64,000 bases of DNA from VAZQ01 sp963763365 (GTDB lineage Bacteria > Pseudomonadota > Alphaproteobacteria > Rhizobiales > Xanthobacteraceae): assembly GCA_963763365.1 (NCBI GenBank), contig CAVXOE010000001.1, forward strand, positions 248,001-312,000, in the 5' to 3' direction. A model generated the notes under the pieces. It was not told the origin of the DNA. It was given only the letters and a program-made list of their open reading frames with translations, and ran no database searches. This document shows, in pieces, positions 9,410 through 18,253 of this stretch. The first letter of the stretch is position 1, and every line of letters starts with the position of its first letter. A program made the position numbers and the translations under genes.

Positions 9410-10396
9410 TCAGCTCATCCCCAGCTTGAACAGCCGCGCCGCGTTCGTACGGCCGATCTTGACGCGGTCGTTCTCGCTGATGCTCGCGCTGTCGAACCAG
9501 ATCGCCGCGTGGTCGATGTTCTCGAACGGCCAATCGGTCGAAAACATCACCCTGTCCGATCCCAACTCGCTGATCGCATTGATCAGGGACTGGGTCCGGA
9601 AGTTGCCGGACGTGGTCACGTAGAAGTTGGCGTTGAAGTAATCCACGATGTTCTTCTTGCACGGGCGCAGATTGTGCCGGTTTTGAATCCAGCCGTTGGT
9701 ATGATCGACGCGCCACATGCTGAACGGCAGCCCCTCGCCCATGTGGCCGAGCACGATCTGGATTCGCGGGTACGCATCGAATAGCCCGCTGCCCATCAAT
9801 CGCAACGAATGCACGGCGGTCTCCTGGCCGAACGCCCAGATCGGTCCGAGCATCCAGGGGTGGCCGTCGTAGATACGCGCGTCGCGTGGCAGCGGGTTGC
9901 GCGGATGCAGGTAGAACGGCACGTCGAGCTCTTCGACCACCTGCCAGAACGGCCAATACTGCTTGAGATCGTAGTAGACCGTCGTGTCGAGGTCGCCGAC
10001 CTGCGAGAAGCCGTTGACCAGCGCGCCGCGGAATCCGAAGTCCTTGACGCAGCGCTCAAGCTCCCTAGCGGCTAGGTCGGGGTCCTGCATCGGCAGCGCC
10101 GCCAAGCCTTGAAAGCGCGTAGGGCGCTTCGCCACCTGCTCGGCAAGATAATCGTTGGCCTTGCGCGCCATCTCGTTCGCCTTCGCCTTGTCGGGGATCG
10201 CCTGCACGGCCGGCGCGTTGAGCGACAACAGCATCATCTCGATGCCATATTGATCCATCAAACGAAGCCGCCGGTCGTGCAGATCGAGCACGCGCGCGCG
10301 CACCTCCTGCCACACCTCGTCGGGAAAGAACCCCTTGGAATCGCTCACGGTATCGTCGATCGCAAAATGTTCTTCGAGTGCGATCTTGCCTTCCAT
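9410..10396 (-). CDS. Amidohydrolase-2 family, gamma-resorcylate (2,6-dihydroxybenzoate) decarboxylase-like
   Basis: A 328-residue metal-dependent decarboxylase of the ACMSD/amidohydrolase-2 family, closely matching gamma-resorcylate decarboxylase, which interconverts 2,6-dihydroxybenzoate and resorcinol. It opens with GKIALEEHFAI, giving metal ligands Glu8 and His10; FYLHPRNPLP supplies His164, VLGHMGEG His218, and FSTDWPFENIDH Asp288. The blocks SLNAPAVQAIPD and ITTSGNFRTQ-like TTSGNFRTQ are family hallmarks. AGAGGA lies 8 nt before the ATG at 10396; longer upstream frames run into the divergent lemA gene and are spurious. No resorcinol hydroxylase or ring-cleavage genes adjoin it, so the physiological substrate is inferred from family only. 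Confidence 0.88.
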   Translation of the reverse strand: MEGKIALEEHFAIDDTVSDSKGFFPDEVWQEVRARVLDLHDRRLRLMDQYGIEMMLLSLNAPAVQAIPDKAKANEMARKANDYLAEQVAKRPTRFQGLAALPMQDPDLAARELERCVKDFGFRGALVNGFSQVGDLDTTVYYDLKQYWPFWQVVEELDVPFYLHPRNPLPRDARIYDGHPWMLGPIWAFGQETAVHSLRLMGSGLFDAYPRIQIVLGHMGEGLPFSMWRVDHTNGWIQNRHNLRPCKKNIVDYFNANFYVTTSGNFRTQSLINAISELGSDRVMFSTDWPFENIDHAAIWFDSASISENDRVKIGRTNAARLFKLGMS

Positions 10397-10513
10397 GCTG
10401 CACGTCCTCTGCTTCCTTTTTCCGGGCGCTTCCATCCGGCCCGGCGACACCATAAATTGAACCGGGAGAACAACAAACCCGACAAACCACAAACCCTTTC
10501 GAGGAGCCGCCTC

Positions 10514-11089
10514 ATGTCCTCCACCGTCGTCACCTGGCTCGTGATCGGCGCTATCGTTCTGCTCGTGGCGTGGATCATCATGATCTACAACGGGCTCGTC
10601 GCCATGCGGCAGCGGGTCAACCAGGCCTTCTCCGACATCGACGTGCAGACCAAGCAGCGCCACGACCTCATCCCGAATCTGGTCGAGACCGTGAAAGGCT
10701 ATGCCAGTCACGAGCGCGGCACGCTTGAAGCAGTCGTGCAGGCGCGCAACGCCGCCGTCGCGGCGCAAAGCGGCGGTGTCGCCGCGCAGGCCGCCGCCGA
10801 GAATGCGCTCAGTGGCGTGCTGCGGCAGTTGTTCGCGCTGAGCGAGGCTTACCCCGACCTCAAGGCGAGCCAGAACTTCCAGCAACTCCAGCGCGAGATC
10901 AGCGACATCGAGAACAAGATCGCGGCGGCGCGGCGCTTCTTCAACAATGCGGTGCAGGAGTACAACACCGGCATCCAGCAGTTCCCGGCCGCGCTGTTCG
11001 CGGGCTCGATGGGATTTACGCCCAAGCAGTTCTTCGATGTCGGCGAGGAGCGCAAGACGCTCGAACAGGCGCCGCAGGTGAAGTTCTGA
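10514..11089 (+). CDS. lemA: LemA family protein
   Basis: A 191-residue membrane-anchored LemA protein. One N-terminal membrane helix (about residues 4-25) precedes the conserved helical bundle starting NGLVAMRQRVNQAFSDIDVQ and containing KQRHDLIPNLVETVKGYASHE, the LemA signature. The C-terminus has RRFFNNAVQEYN and ends FDVGEERKTLEQAPQVKF. GAGGAG lies 7 nt before ATG 10514. LemA genes are commonly paired with an M48 protease or TPM-domain gene, and here the M48 gene follows. The biochemical role is not established; envelope-related functions are suspected. Confidence 0.93.
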   Translation: MSSTVVTWLVIGAIVLLVAWIIMIYNGLVAMRQRVNQAFSDIDVQTKQRHDLIPNLVETVKGYASHERGTLEAVVQARNAAVAAQSGGVAAQAAAENALSGVLRQLFALSEAYPDLKASQNFQQLQREISDIENKIAAARRFFNNAVQEYNTGIQQFPAALFAGSMGFTPKQFFDVGEERKTLEQAPQVKF

Positions 11090-11099
11090 CGATCTCGGC

Positions 11100-11280
11100 A
11101 TCTTGTCCCGGACGCGATGCAGCACGAGCACGAAGTGCGAAGTGGTGTATCGCTGATCCGGGACCGCTCCAGGGTCGGTATCCGTCACGATCCCGGGTCT
11201 GCAGCGCACGACCATAGCGCGTCTAAGACGCGCGTTAACGCGCTTATGGCGCTGCACCGCGCCCGGGAAACGAGTGAGGC
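11100..11280. repeat. Long imperfect palindrome, family E, between lemA and the M48 gene
   Basis: An inverted repeat of about 175 bp: TCCCGGACGCGATGCAGCAC on the left matches the reverse complement of GCGCTGCACCGCGCCCGGGA on the right, with an inner hairpin GCGCGTCTAAGACGCGC. The type is common in Bradyrhizobium-like genomes. It sits inside the presumed lemA-M48 operon and may tune downstream expression. Confidence 0.7.
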
Positions 11281-11295
11281 AATACAGAGGCCCCC

Positions 11296-12480
11296 ATGGC
11301 CGCCTACGGGCTCTATTCCCATATCCAGTCGAACAAGCGCCGCTCGGTCGCTCTGCTGATCGGCCTGTTCTTTCTGGTCTACCTGCTGGTCTATGCCGGC
11401 GCGCTGATCGGCGAGGCAATGACCACGCCGGCGCCGCCAGACGTGCTGATGCGCCGCGCGTTGACCGACGCGCTCTATGCTGCGCCGTTCGCCACCGTCG
11501 GCACCGCGCTCTGGATCTGGATCGCCTACAAGTTCCACCAGTCGATGATCGACGCCGTCACCGGAGGCCGCGAGGTGACGCGCGACGAGGAGCCACGGCT
11601 TTATAATCTCCTGGAGAATCTCTGCATCTCTCGCGGCATCACCATGCCGAAGCTCAAGGTGATCGACGACCCTCAGCTCAACGCCTTCGCCACCGGCCTC
11701 AACGACAAGCAATACTCCATCACGGTGACAACGGGGCTCATTGATCGACTCGACGACGCCGAGATCGAAGCGGTGCTCGGCCACGAACTGACCCACATCC
11801 GCAACGGCGACGTGCGCATGTTGGTCATCGCGGTGGTGATCGCCGGCGTGATCTCGTTCTTCGCCGAGTTGGTGTTCCGGCTCATGTTCCAGGGCGGCAT
11901 GCGGTTCGGCCGCGGCAGCAGCGACAGCCGCAGCAAGGGCGGCGCCGGGATCGCGATCCTGATCGCGGTCGCGCTCGTCGTCGTGGCGTGGGTCCTGTCG
12001 ATCGTCATCCGCTTCGCGCTCTCGCGCAAGCGCGAGTACCTGGCGGACGCGGGCTCGGTCGAGCTCACCAAGAATCCGGACGCCATGATCTCGGCGCTGC
12101 GCAAGATCGAAGGCCGCGGCGAACTGGCGCGTGCCAATTCGGCCGTCATGGAAATGTGCATCGACAATCCGCGCGTGGGCTTCTCGAACGTGTTCGACAC
12201 CCATCCGCCGATCGACGCCCGCGTCGGCGCGATCGTGAAATTCATGGGCGGTCACGACCCGGGACCGATTGCGCTTCCCGACGTCGACGAGCCGCATGAC
12301 GGCGAGGAAGGCGAAGACCAGGCGGAGCCCGCCGGGCCGTGGAGCAGTTCGCCCGAACAACAGGCCGGCGGCGAAACGCCGTTCCTGCCGTCCCGGCCGC
12401 CGGTCGAACTGGGCGGCCCCTCTCCGCCCGCCGGCCCGCCCCCGGTGCCGGGCCCCTGGGGACCGCGCGGCCAGGGTTAG
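11296..12480 (+). CDS. M48 family membrane metalloprotease (HtpX-like)
   Basis: A 394-residue inner-membrane zinc protease. Two N-terminal membrane helices (about 18-40 and 60-80) precede the catalytic domain with HELTH (163-167, zinc ligands and catalytic Glu). A further membrane helix pair follows, around SFFAELVFRLMF and ILIAVALVVVAWVL, then KREYLADAGSVELT with the third-ligand Glu, and the FDTHPPIDARV block typical of M48. The last 95 residues are a Pro/Gly/Glu-rich tail with no fold I recognise. Pairing with lemA is conserved in many bacteria. The likely role is quality control of membrane proteins, by analogy with HtpX. Confidence 0.9.
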   Translation: MAAYGLYSHIQSNKRRSVALLIGLFFLVYLLVYAGALIGEAMTTPAPPDVLMRRALTDALYAAPFATVGTALWIWIAYKFHQSMIDAVTGGREVTRDEEPRLYNLLENLCISRGITMPKLKVIDDPQLNAFATGLNDKQYSITVTTGLIDRLDDAEIEAVLGHELTHIRNGDVRMLVIAVVIAGVISFFAELVFRLMFQGGMRFGRGSSDSRSKGGAGIAILIAVALVVVAWVLSIVIRFALSRKREYLADAGSVELTKNPDAMISALRKIEGRGELARANSAVMEMCIDNPRVGFSNVFDTHPPIDARVGAIVKFMGGHDPGPIALPDVDEPHDGEEGEDQAEPAGPWSSSPEQQAGGETPFLPSRPPVELGGPSPPAGPPPVPGPWGPRGQG

Positions 12481-12647
12481 CGAAGCGATCAATTCGATTG
12501 ATCAAAGTTAATATCAGCGCCCGCGGACCGCCCGCCTGCGGCCGCGCACGCCAGAAACATGTGCCTATCGTGTGCCTATCGTCGCCGATCCGTCCTCGCT
12601 TCTGCGCCGGCTTGCTAGAGTTGCGCAACTGATTCGGGGGGCAACCC

Positions 12648-13412
12648 ATGGCAAAACCTGCGGTCATCATCATCGGAGCGGACAAGGGCGGCGTCGGCAA
12701 GACCACGGTCTCCCGCACGCTGCTCGACTACTTCAACGCCCATCAGGTGCCGACGCGCGCTTTCGATACGGAAGCACCGCGCGGCACGCTCAAGCGCTTC
12801 TATCCGGATACCACCGAGGTGGTGGACATGACGCAGATCCCGGATCAAATGAAGGTGTTCGACACGCTCAACTCCGCCGAAGCGGCGGTCACGCTGATCG
12901 ACGTGCGCGCCGGCCTGATGTCGCCGACGCTCAAGGCGCTGCGCGATATCGGCTTCATCGAGGCGGCCAAGAAGGGGCAGATCACGTTCGCGGTCTTCCA
13001 TATTCTCGGGCCGACCATCGCCTCGCTCGACGAGATCGCCGACACCGCAACCTACCTGGACGACGCCAAGTACTTCCTGGTGAAGAACTTCATCAACAAC
13101 ACGCACTTCTTCCAGTGGGACGAGGCGACCCACAGCTCCTACTTCAACAAGTTCAAGAACGCCGTCGAGATCGCGATCCCGAAGCTCAACGAGATGGCGA
13201 GCGAGCAGGTCGAGCTCGCGTCGGTGCCGTATCTGAGCTTCATCGCCAACAAGAAGCTGAACGGCGAGGCCGCGGCCTACTCGTTCGTGCTGCGCGGCTA
13301 TGTCCGTCACTGGCTTGGCAATGTCTGGGCCGAGTACGACCGCATCGCGCTCGCCGATCTGGCCGCTTCGCGCGCGCAAGCGGCGGAGGTCAAGGCGCAA
13401 GCGCGGGCCTAG
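12648..13412 (+). CDS. ParA/MinD-like P-loop ATPase
   Basis: A 254-residue SIMIBI-class ATPase. The deviant Walker A KGGVGKTT (13-20) has the signature Lys of ParA/MinD/Soj proteins. The usual DxD switch region is replaced by AFDTEAPRGTLKRFYPDT, and VTLIDVRAG (about 82-90) occupies the Walker B position. The remainder (KYFLVKNFINNTHFFQW, and the Tyr-rich C-terminal third) does not match canonical ParA, and no parB or parS is near. The ATG at 12648 follows GGGGGGCAACCC. The next gene encodes another P-loop protein on the same strand, which suggests a functional pair. Function unknown; chromosome or cargo positioning is a guess. Confidence 0.75.
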   Translation: MAKPAVIIIGADKGGVGKTTVSRTLLDYFNAHQVPTRAFDTEAPRGTLKRFYPDTTEVVDMTQIPDQMKVFDTLNSAEAAVTLIDVRAGLMSPTLKALRDIGFIEAAKKGQITFAVFHILGPTIASLDEIADTATYLDDAKYFLVKNFINNTHFFQWDEATHSSYFNKFKNAVEIAIPKLNEMASEQVELASVPYLSFIANKKLNGEAAAYSFVLRGYVRHWLGNVWAEYDRIALADLAASRAQAAEVKAQARA

Positions 13413-13495
13413 CATCGGAAGATTGGCGGCGGGACGCGCCATCCGCTGGTCATTTGTGCCGACGCGCCGGCCTCGGCTGCAGGGACGCGAGGCGC

Positions 13496-14305
13496 ATGGT
13501 GCCGACGAGCGACAGCCGAAATTTCCTGGCGGCCGTCCGCGATGCGAGCCTGCACTACGAGTTTTTCGGTCCGCTGGTCTCCGCCGCGCGCAAGCGCACC
13601 TCGGTCTACATCGTCGCATCGCCGCGGCATCAGGTCGGCAAGACCTTTCTGGCACGCCTCCTCTGCGACTTTCTCCGCCTCGAAGGCCGAAGCATCTGCG
13701 GCTTCGACGTCGCGCCCGGCGACGACGCCCTGAAGGACTATCTGCCCGCTGTCGCCCCTATCGCCGACATCGCCGAGACGCCGAGCCATGTTGCGCTGTT
13801 TGACCGCCTGATTGTCGATGACGGGATCGTCAAGGTGGTCGATCTCGGCGGCGCCGCGTACCAGCGTTTCTTTTCGATTGTCGAGGAGATCGGTTTTGTC
13901 GCCGAGGCCCGCCGCCGCACGATCGAACTGACGATCCTGTTCGCCGCCGATGCGCATCCTGCTTCGGCCGCGGCCTATGCCGATCTGCAGCGGCGGCTGC
14001 CCGACACCGTGGTGGTGCCGGTGTTCAACGATGCGATCACGCTGGGCCGCCTGTTACGCGAGCAGTTCCCCGCTCAGCGCGCCGCCGCCGTACCGTTGCA
14101 GATTCCGTTTCTGGCGCCCGCGCTCAAGGTGGAAGCGGACCGGTTGCCGTATGCATTCGCCTACGTCCATGACCGGTTGCCACCGCAGCTTCCGGCCGCC
14201 ATCGCCGTCGAGCTGCGTTTTTGGACGCGCCGCACCTTCCTGGAATTTCGCGAACTGCAGTTGCGCCTGCTACTCGAAGAGCTGCGCGCTTCGCTGGCAC
14301 GGTGA
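13496..14305 (+). CDS. P-loop NTPase-like protein, unknown function
   Basis: A 269-residue protein about 83 bp downstream of the ParA-like gene. Residues 36-55 (SVYIVASPRHQVGKTFLARL) form a strand and a P-loop-like turn: the GKT is present (48-50) but the first Gly of GxxxxGK is replaced, so nucleotide binding is uncertain. FDVAPGDDALKDYLP and VKVVDLGGAAYQRFF fall where switch and Walker B elements occur in SIMIBI ATPases, and the fold rhythm parallels the preceding gene. The C-terminus is helical and rich in Arg and Leu. I do not recognise a named family. Start ATG 13496; an upstream open stretch overlaps the previous gene and is rejected. Confidence 0.65.
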   Translation: MVPTSDSRNFLAAVRDASLHYEFFGPLVSAARKRTSVYIVASPRHQVGKTFLARLLCDFLRLEGRSICGFDVAPGDDALKDYLPAVAPIADIAETPSHVALFDRLIVDDGIVKVVDLGGAAYQRFFSIVEEIGFVAEARRRTIELTILFAADAHPASAAAYADLQRRLPDTVVVPVFNDAITLGRLLREQFPAQRAAAVPLQIPFLAPALKVEADRLPYAFAYVHDRLPPQLPAAIAVELRFWTRRTFLEFRELQLRLLLEELRASLAR

Positions 14306-14330
14306 GCCTTCGTCGCCCGGGCTATGGACC

Positions 14331-14879
<549 letters not shown>

Positions 14880-15022
14880 GGGAGGTCTTGGGGCTCTCTT
14901 CGTGGGGTTCTCGCGACAAACGGGACGTGCGACCGTATCGATAGGCCCACTCTGGCGAACCATGACGGAACGCGCAACCATGCCCGGCTGCCCTCGCCTG
15001 TGCAATTTGGGGACCGCCTGAG

Positions 15023-15988
15023 ATGGCGTCCGGCAAGGTCGTGCCGATCATCGGCGGCGGACCGGCGGGCATGTCCTGCGCGCTGTGGCTTCACAACTAC
15101 GGGCTCCATCCCGTTATCATCGAGCAGGAGGCCGTGCTTGGCGGCATGGCGGAGCGCAATCCCTACCCCAATCCGTGGCTGCTCGGTTGGCCTGGCGCGA
15201 TGGCACGCGACCACGCCAATGCGTTCGCGCGGCATATCGGTCAGGCCGGCATCGAGGTCTGGTTCAACGCGCGGCCGCAGCGGATCGTGCAGGAAGGCGA
15301 TGGCGCATTCGCGCTCGACATCGCGGGCGACGAGGTCCCGCACTCGCTCTCCTGCCGCACGCTGGTGATCGCCACCGGCACGCAATTCCGCGGCGAGGAT
15401 TGGCTCGATCATGTGCCCAATGCGCGGCGATTCGCGGCGGCTGCCCGCGTTCATGTCGGCCCCGCCGCGATCGGCGAAAAGGACGCCCAACTCGGCGAGC
15501 ATGTTGCGCTCATCGGCGGCGGCGACAACGCCTTCGACATCGCGCACATCCTGCTGCGCAAAGGCATCAGCGTGACGATCGTCATGCGTGCGACGGAGCC
15601 GCAGGCGCAGCCGCGCCTCGTCGCCCATCTGCAGAGCTATATCCGCAACGGGCGCGCCGAGGTGATCGCAGGGCGGACCGTCGCGGCGCTCTCCGATGCC
15701 GGCGGCCGGATCGCTTTGCGCCTCGACGACGGCTCCGTGTTCGACGCCGACCGGATCGTGCTGCTGTTCGGCTATCGCCCGAACACGCACGAGCCATGGC
15801 TCAAGGAACTCGCGCTGCGGCAGGATGCCGACGGGCACCTCGTGGTCGACGGCAACATGGAGACGTCGTGTCCCGGCATCTTCGCGGCCGGCGACGTTGC
15901 CAACCCGGCGCATCCGTGCGTCGCCACCGCGATCGCCGGCGGCACCATGGCGGCGCGCGAGATCCAGCGGCGGCTTGGCCGAAGCTAA
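15023..15988 (+). CDS. FAD-dependent NAD(P)-disulfide-type oxidoreductase, thioredoxin-reductase-like fold
   Basis: A 321-residue two-dinucleotide-fold flavoprotein. GGGPAG (11-16) near the N-terminus binds FAD, and a second Rossmann motif in VALIGGGDNAFD (about 162-173) binds NAD(P)H. LVIATGTQFR and CPGIFAAGDVANPAHP (C-terminal FAD-contact GD box) complete the pattern. No CxxC redox pair stands where thioredoxin reductase has it, so it is more like ferredoxin/flavodoxin-NADP reductase or a related monooxygenase-type reductase. It stands alone, divergent from apt, with a binding-protein gene converging on it. Substrate unknown. Confidence 0.8.
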   Translation: MASGKVVPIIGGGPAGMSCALWLHNYGLHPVIIEQEAVLGGMAERNPYPNPWLLGWPGAMARDHANAFARHIGQAGIEVWFNARPQRIVQEGDGAFALDIAGDEVPHSLSCRTLVIATGTQFRGEDWLDHVPNARRFAAAARVHVGPAAIGEKDAQLGEHVALIGGGDNAFDIAHILLRKGISVTIVMRATEPQAQPRLVAHLQSYIRNGRAEVIAGRTVAALSDAGGRIALRLDDGSVFDADRIVLLFGYRPNTHEPWLKELALRQDADGHLVVDGNMETSCPGIFAAGDVANPAHPCVATAIAGGTMAAREIQRRLGRS

Positions 15989-15995
15989 CGCATGG

Positions 15996-16956
15996 CTACT
16001 TCCGGCTCGCCGCCAGATAGCTGTCGTCCAGAAATTTCGCCGGCTCGTACGGCGTGCCGCGCGGCAGCGCATCGGCCTGCAGCATGATGTCGAACACGCG
16101 GCGCAGGCTTGCGTCCGGCAGCGACAGGTCGCGCGACATGATGTCCATCGTGACGGTGTCTTCGAGCGCGCGGCGCGCGAACGCCGGGCTGGTGCGCAGC
16201 TCCTTGGCGCCAAGCTCCGCACTGCTGTCGGGGTGCGCGAACATGTAGTCCATGCCGCGCCGCATCGCCCGGAGATAGCGCACCAGCACATCGCGGTTGG
16301 CCTTCGCCCAGGTTTCGTCGACCATGACGGAGACGAACTGATAGTCGGGGACGAGCTTGGCGATCGGGCCGAGATTGCTGAAACCCTGCGCCTCGGCCTC
16401 GTAGCTCAAGGGATAGGGCTGCAAGCCCCATGTCGATCTTGCGCTCCTTGAGCAGGCGTGCGCGGGCCGGCGAGCCGCCGACCGCCTCGACGGTCACGTC
16501 TTCGAGCTTGAAGCCGCCCGCCCGCGCGATGTCGGCAACAAAGAACGTCGTACCCTCATGCATCGATACGACGCCGATCTTCTTGCCCTTGAGGTCCGCA
16601 AGCGTCTTGATCTCGGGTTGCGCGACGATGAAGTGCGGCGGCCGCTTGGCGATGCCGGCGACGAGCTTGAGCTTTCCGCCCTTCTGGGATTCGGCGATCA
16701 CGCTTTCGATCGACGCCATGCCGATCTGGTGGCTGCCGGCGCGCAGGTCGTGGAAGATCTTTTCCGAGGTGTCGTAGACCTCGAGCTTCACGTCGAGGCC
16801 TTCCTGCTTGAAGAAGCCCTGCTGCTCCGCCGTCCAGGCCGGCAGGTAGAAAATGGTGCGCGACACCACCGGCACCCGCAGCGTGGTTTGCGCCGGAGCG
16901 GCGGCCGGCGTCAACAGCGCCGCGGCGGCGAACAAAAGAGTCCGTGACAAATACAT
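15996..16956 (-). pseudogene. ABC transporter substrate-binding protein (SsuA/NMT1-THI5-like), frameshifted
   Basis: A periplasmic binding protein of the SsuA/NMT1 class (sulfonates, nitrate, pyrimidine precursors or aromatics). A Sec signal (residues 1-22, ending TPAAAPAQ) is followed by IFYLPAWTAEQQGFFKQEGL, typical of the family, and IKTLADLKGKKIGV. Near 16430-16436 the frame breaks: after KIDMGL the conserved continuation QPYPLSYEAEAQGFSNL lies in the adjacent frame. Removing one G from the run in ATGGGGCTT restores it and gives about 319 residues. AAGGAA stands upstream of ATG 16956. No ABC permease or ATPase genes are adjacent. It follows the Fe3+-type binding protein on the same strand. 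Confidence 0.8.
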
Positions 16957-16985
16957 TGGATGCTTCCTTCTAAGAGCGTCTCTCG

Positions 16986-17056
16986 GTGTCATGCCCGCGA
17001 AAGCGGGCATCCAGTGAGACTCAAGACTGGATCGTCCGCTTTCGCGGACGATGACA
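16986..17056. repeat. Palindromic repeat, family C variant
   Basis: Two hairpins in inverted arrangement: ATGCCCGCGAAAGCGGGCAT followed by CCAGT, and ACTGG followed by ATCGTCCGCTTTCGCGGACGAT. They lie between two minus-strand binding-protein genes. The type recurs, with divergent stems, at about 20715-20840 and 59452-59545. Confidence 0.75.
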
Positions 17057-17061
17057 CCGGA

Positions 17062-18099
17062 TTAGCGAATCCCGCCGCGGTTCTTGATCTCGCCGGTGTA
17101 GTGCTCGAAGCGCTTGCGCAGGTCGGCGAGCACGTCCGGCCTGGTGACGATGTCGGCCAGATCGTTGGCAACCTTGTAGTCGAAGATCGGCTTGAGCCCG
17201 AACGGCGGTGGCACGTCGGAGCGCGCCGACCAGGTACCGATCCGGCTCTGCTGCTCCTTCGCCATGTACCATTGCAGATAGAGCTTGGCGGCGTTCGGGT
17301 GCGGCGAGTCCTTGAAGATCGCGCCGAGCTGCCCCCAGATCGGGATCGCATCCTCGCTCGGGAACGCCACTTCGATCGGCTTGCCCTCGCTCTTTTCCAC
17401 CATGGTGTGATGCAGCATCATGTCGAAGGTCGTCACGCTCTCGCCACCGGCAACGCTGCGCACGACGCCGAGGTGGCCCTGGATGAACTTCGGCTCCTGC
17501 TTCATGTAATCGTCCATGTAGCTCCAGCCGTACTTCTTCACGATGGTGTGGAACGCAAAGAGCGTAGCATCGTCGTCGGCCGGGTAGGCGGTGATCAGCT
17601 TGCCGCGGAACTGGGGTTTAAGGAAATCGCGCGCCGAGCGCGGCGCGTCCTGCGCGCTGACCAGCTTGGTGTTGTAGGCGGGCGCGATCGCAAATGCCCC
17701 GATCGGCGTGAACGCGCCGTCCGGATCGCGAAAGCGCGGGTCGAGCGCCTCGAAGCCCTCGAACTTGAACGGCAACAGCACGCCTTCCGCCTTCCAGCGG
17801 ATGAACTCCTGCACCGCCTGGAAGGTCACGAAATCGACCTCGACCTTTTTCGCCGCGATCTCCTTGTCGATCTTGGGCGCGAGGCCACCGGCGTAGCCGC
17901 CGGTCACCGTCACCTTGATGCCCGGGAACTTCGCTTCATACTCCTTCACCCAGCCTTCATAGAGCCGCGCCGGTCCGCCACCGTAGATGTGCAGCGCGCC
18001 CTCGGCCTTCGCCTTGGCGTAGAGTTGGTCGAGCGTCTCGGCTTGTGCGGGAATCGCCAGCAACGCCGCCGCAAGCGGCGCTGCAAAGATCGTCTTCAT
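17062..18099 (-). CDS. Extracellular iron(III)-type (AfuA/FbpA-class) ABC substrate-binding protein
   Basis: A 345-residue periplasmic binding protein. The signal MKTIFAAPLAAALLAIPAQA is cleaved before ETLDQLYAKAKAEGALHIYG, the typical opening of the bacterial extracellular solute-binding group that includes Fe3+ binding proteins. FPGIKVTVTGGYAG, VDFVTFQAVQEF and HPNAAKLYLQWYMAKEQQ are shared with AfuA-like proteins. The Tyr pair that chelates iron in FbpA is not clear, so the ligand may be organic. GGGAGGAAAC directly precedes ATG 18099. No permease is beside it; the next minus-strand gene is another binding protein. Confidence 0.82.
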   Translation of the reverse strand: MKTIFAAPLAAALLAIPAQAETLDQLYAKAKAEGALHIYGGGPARLYEGWVKEYEAKFPGIKVTVTGGYAGGLAPKIDKEIAAKKVEVDFVTFQAVQEFIRWKAEGVLLPFKFEGFEALDPRFRDPDGAFTPIGAFAIAPAYNTKLVSAQDAPRSARDFLKPQFRGKLITAYPADDDATLFAFHTIVKKYGWSYMDDYMKQEPKFIQGHLGVVRSVAGGESVTTFDMMLHHTMVEKSEGKPIEVAFPSEDAIPIWGQLGAIFKDSPHPNAAKLYLQWYMAKEQQSRIGTWSARSDVPPPFGLKPIFDYKVANDLADIVTRPDVLADLRKRFEHYTGEIKNRGGIR

Positions 18100-18179
18100 G
18101 TTTCCTCCCGGGCACTTTCGGCCGCGTGTTTGGCGCATTGTGGCGAGCAGGAGGTGCCTGTCAAATCAATGCAGCTACG

Positions 18180-18245
18180 CGTGCTGGCGGCCTCACGCTG
18201 AGGAGCGACCGAAGGTCGCGTCTCGAAGCACGAGGCGGCCCGACT
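18180..18245. repeat. Palindromic repeat, family G
   Basis: TGGCGGCCTCACGCTGAGGA, then a GCGACCGAAGGTCGC hairpin, then TCTCGAAGCACGAGGCGGCC. A relative sits at about 61295-61370 in front of the downstream PQQ dehydrogenase gene. Noncoding. Confidence 0.6.
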
Positions 18246-18253
18246 GTAGCCGC

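Noticed and set aside
10109..10513. Upstream extension of the lemA frame
   Set aside because: Antisense to the amidohydrolase gene; GAGGAG and the LemA helix start at 10514.
10397..11419. Upstream extension of the amidohydrolase frame
   Set aside because: It is antisense to lemA and has no homology; the family start and a ribosome-binding site are at 10396.
12572..13495. Long plus-strand frame joined to the second P-loop gene
   Set aside because: It is an out-of-frame reading of the ParA-like gene, with Arg/His-rich composition.
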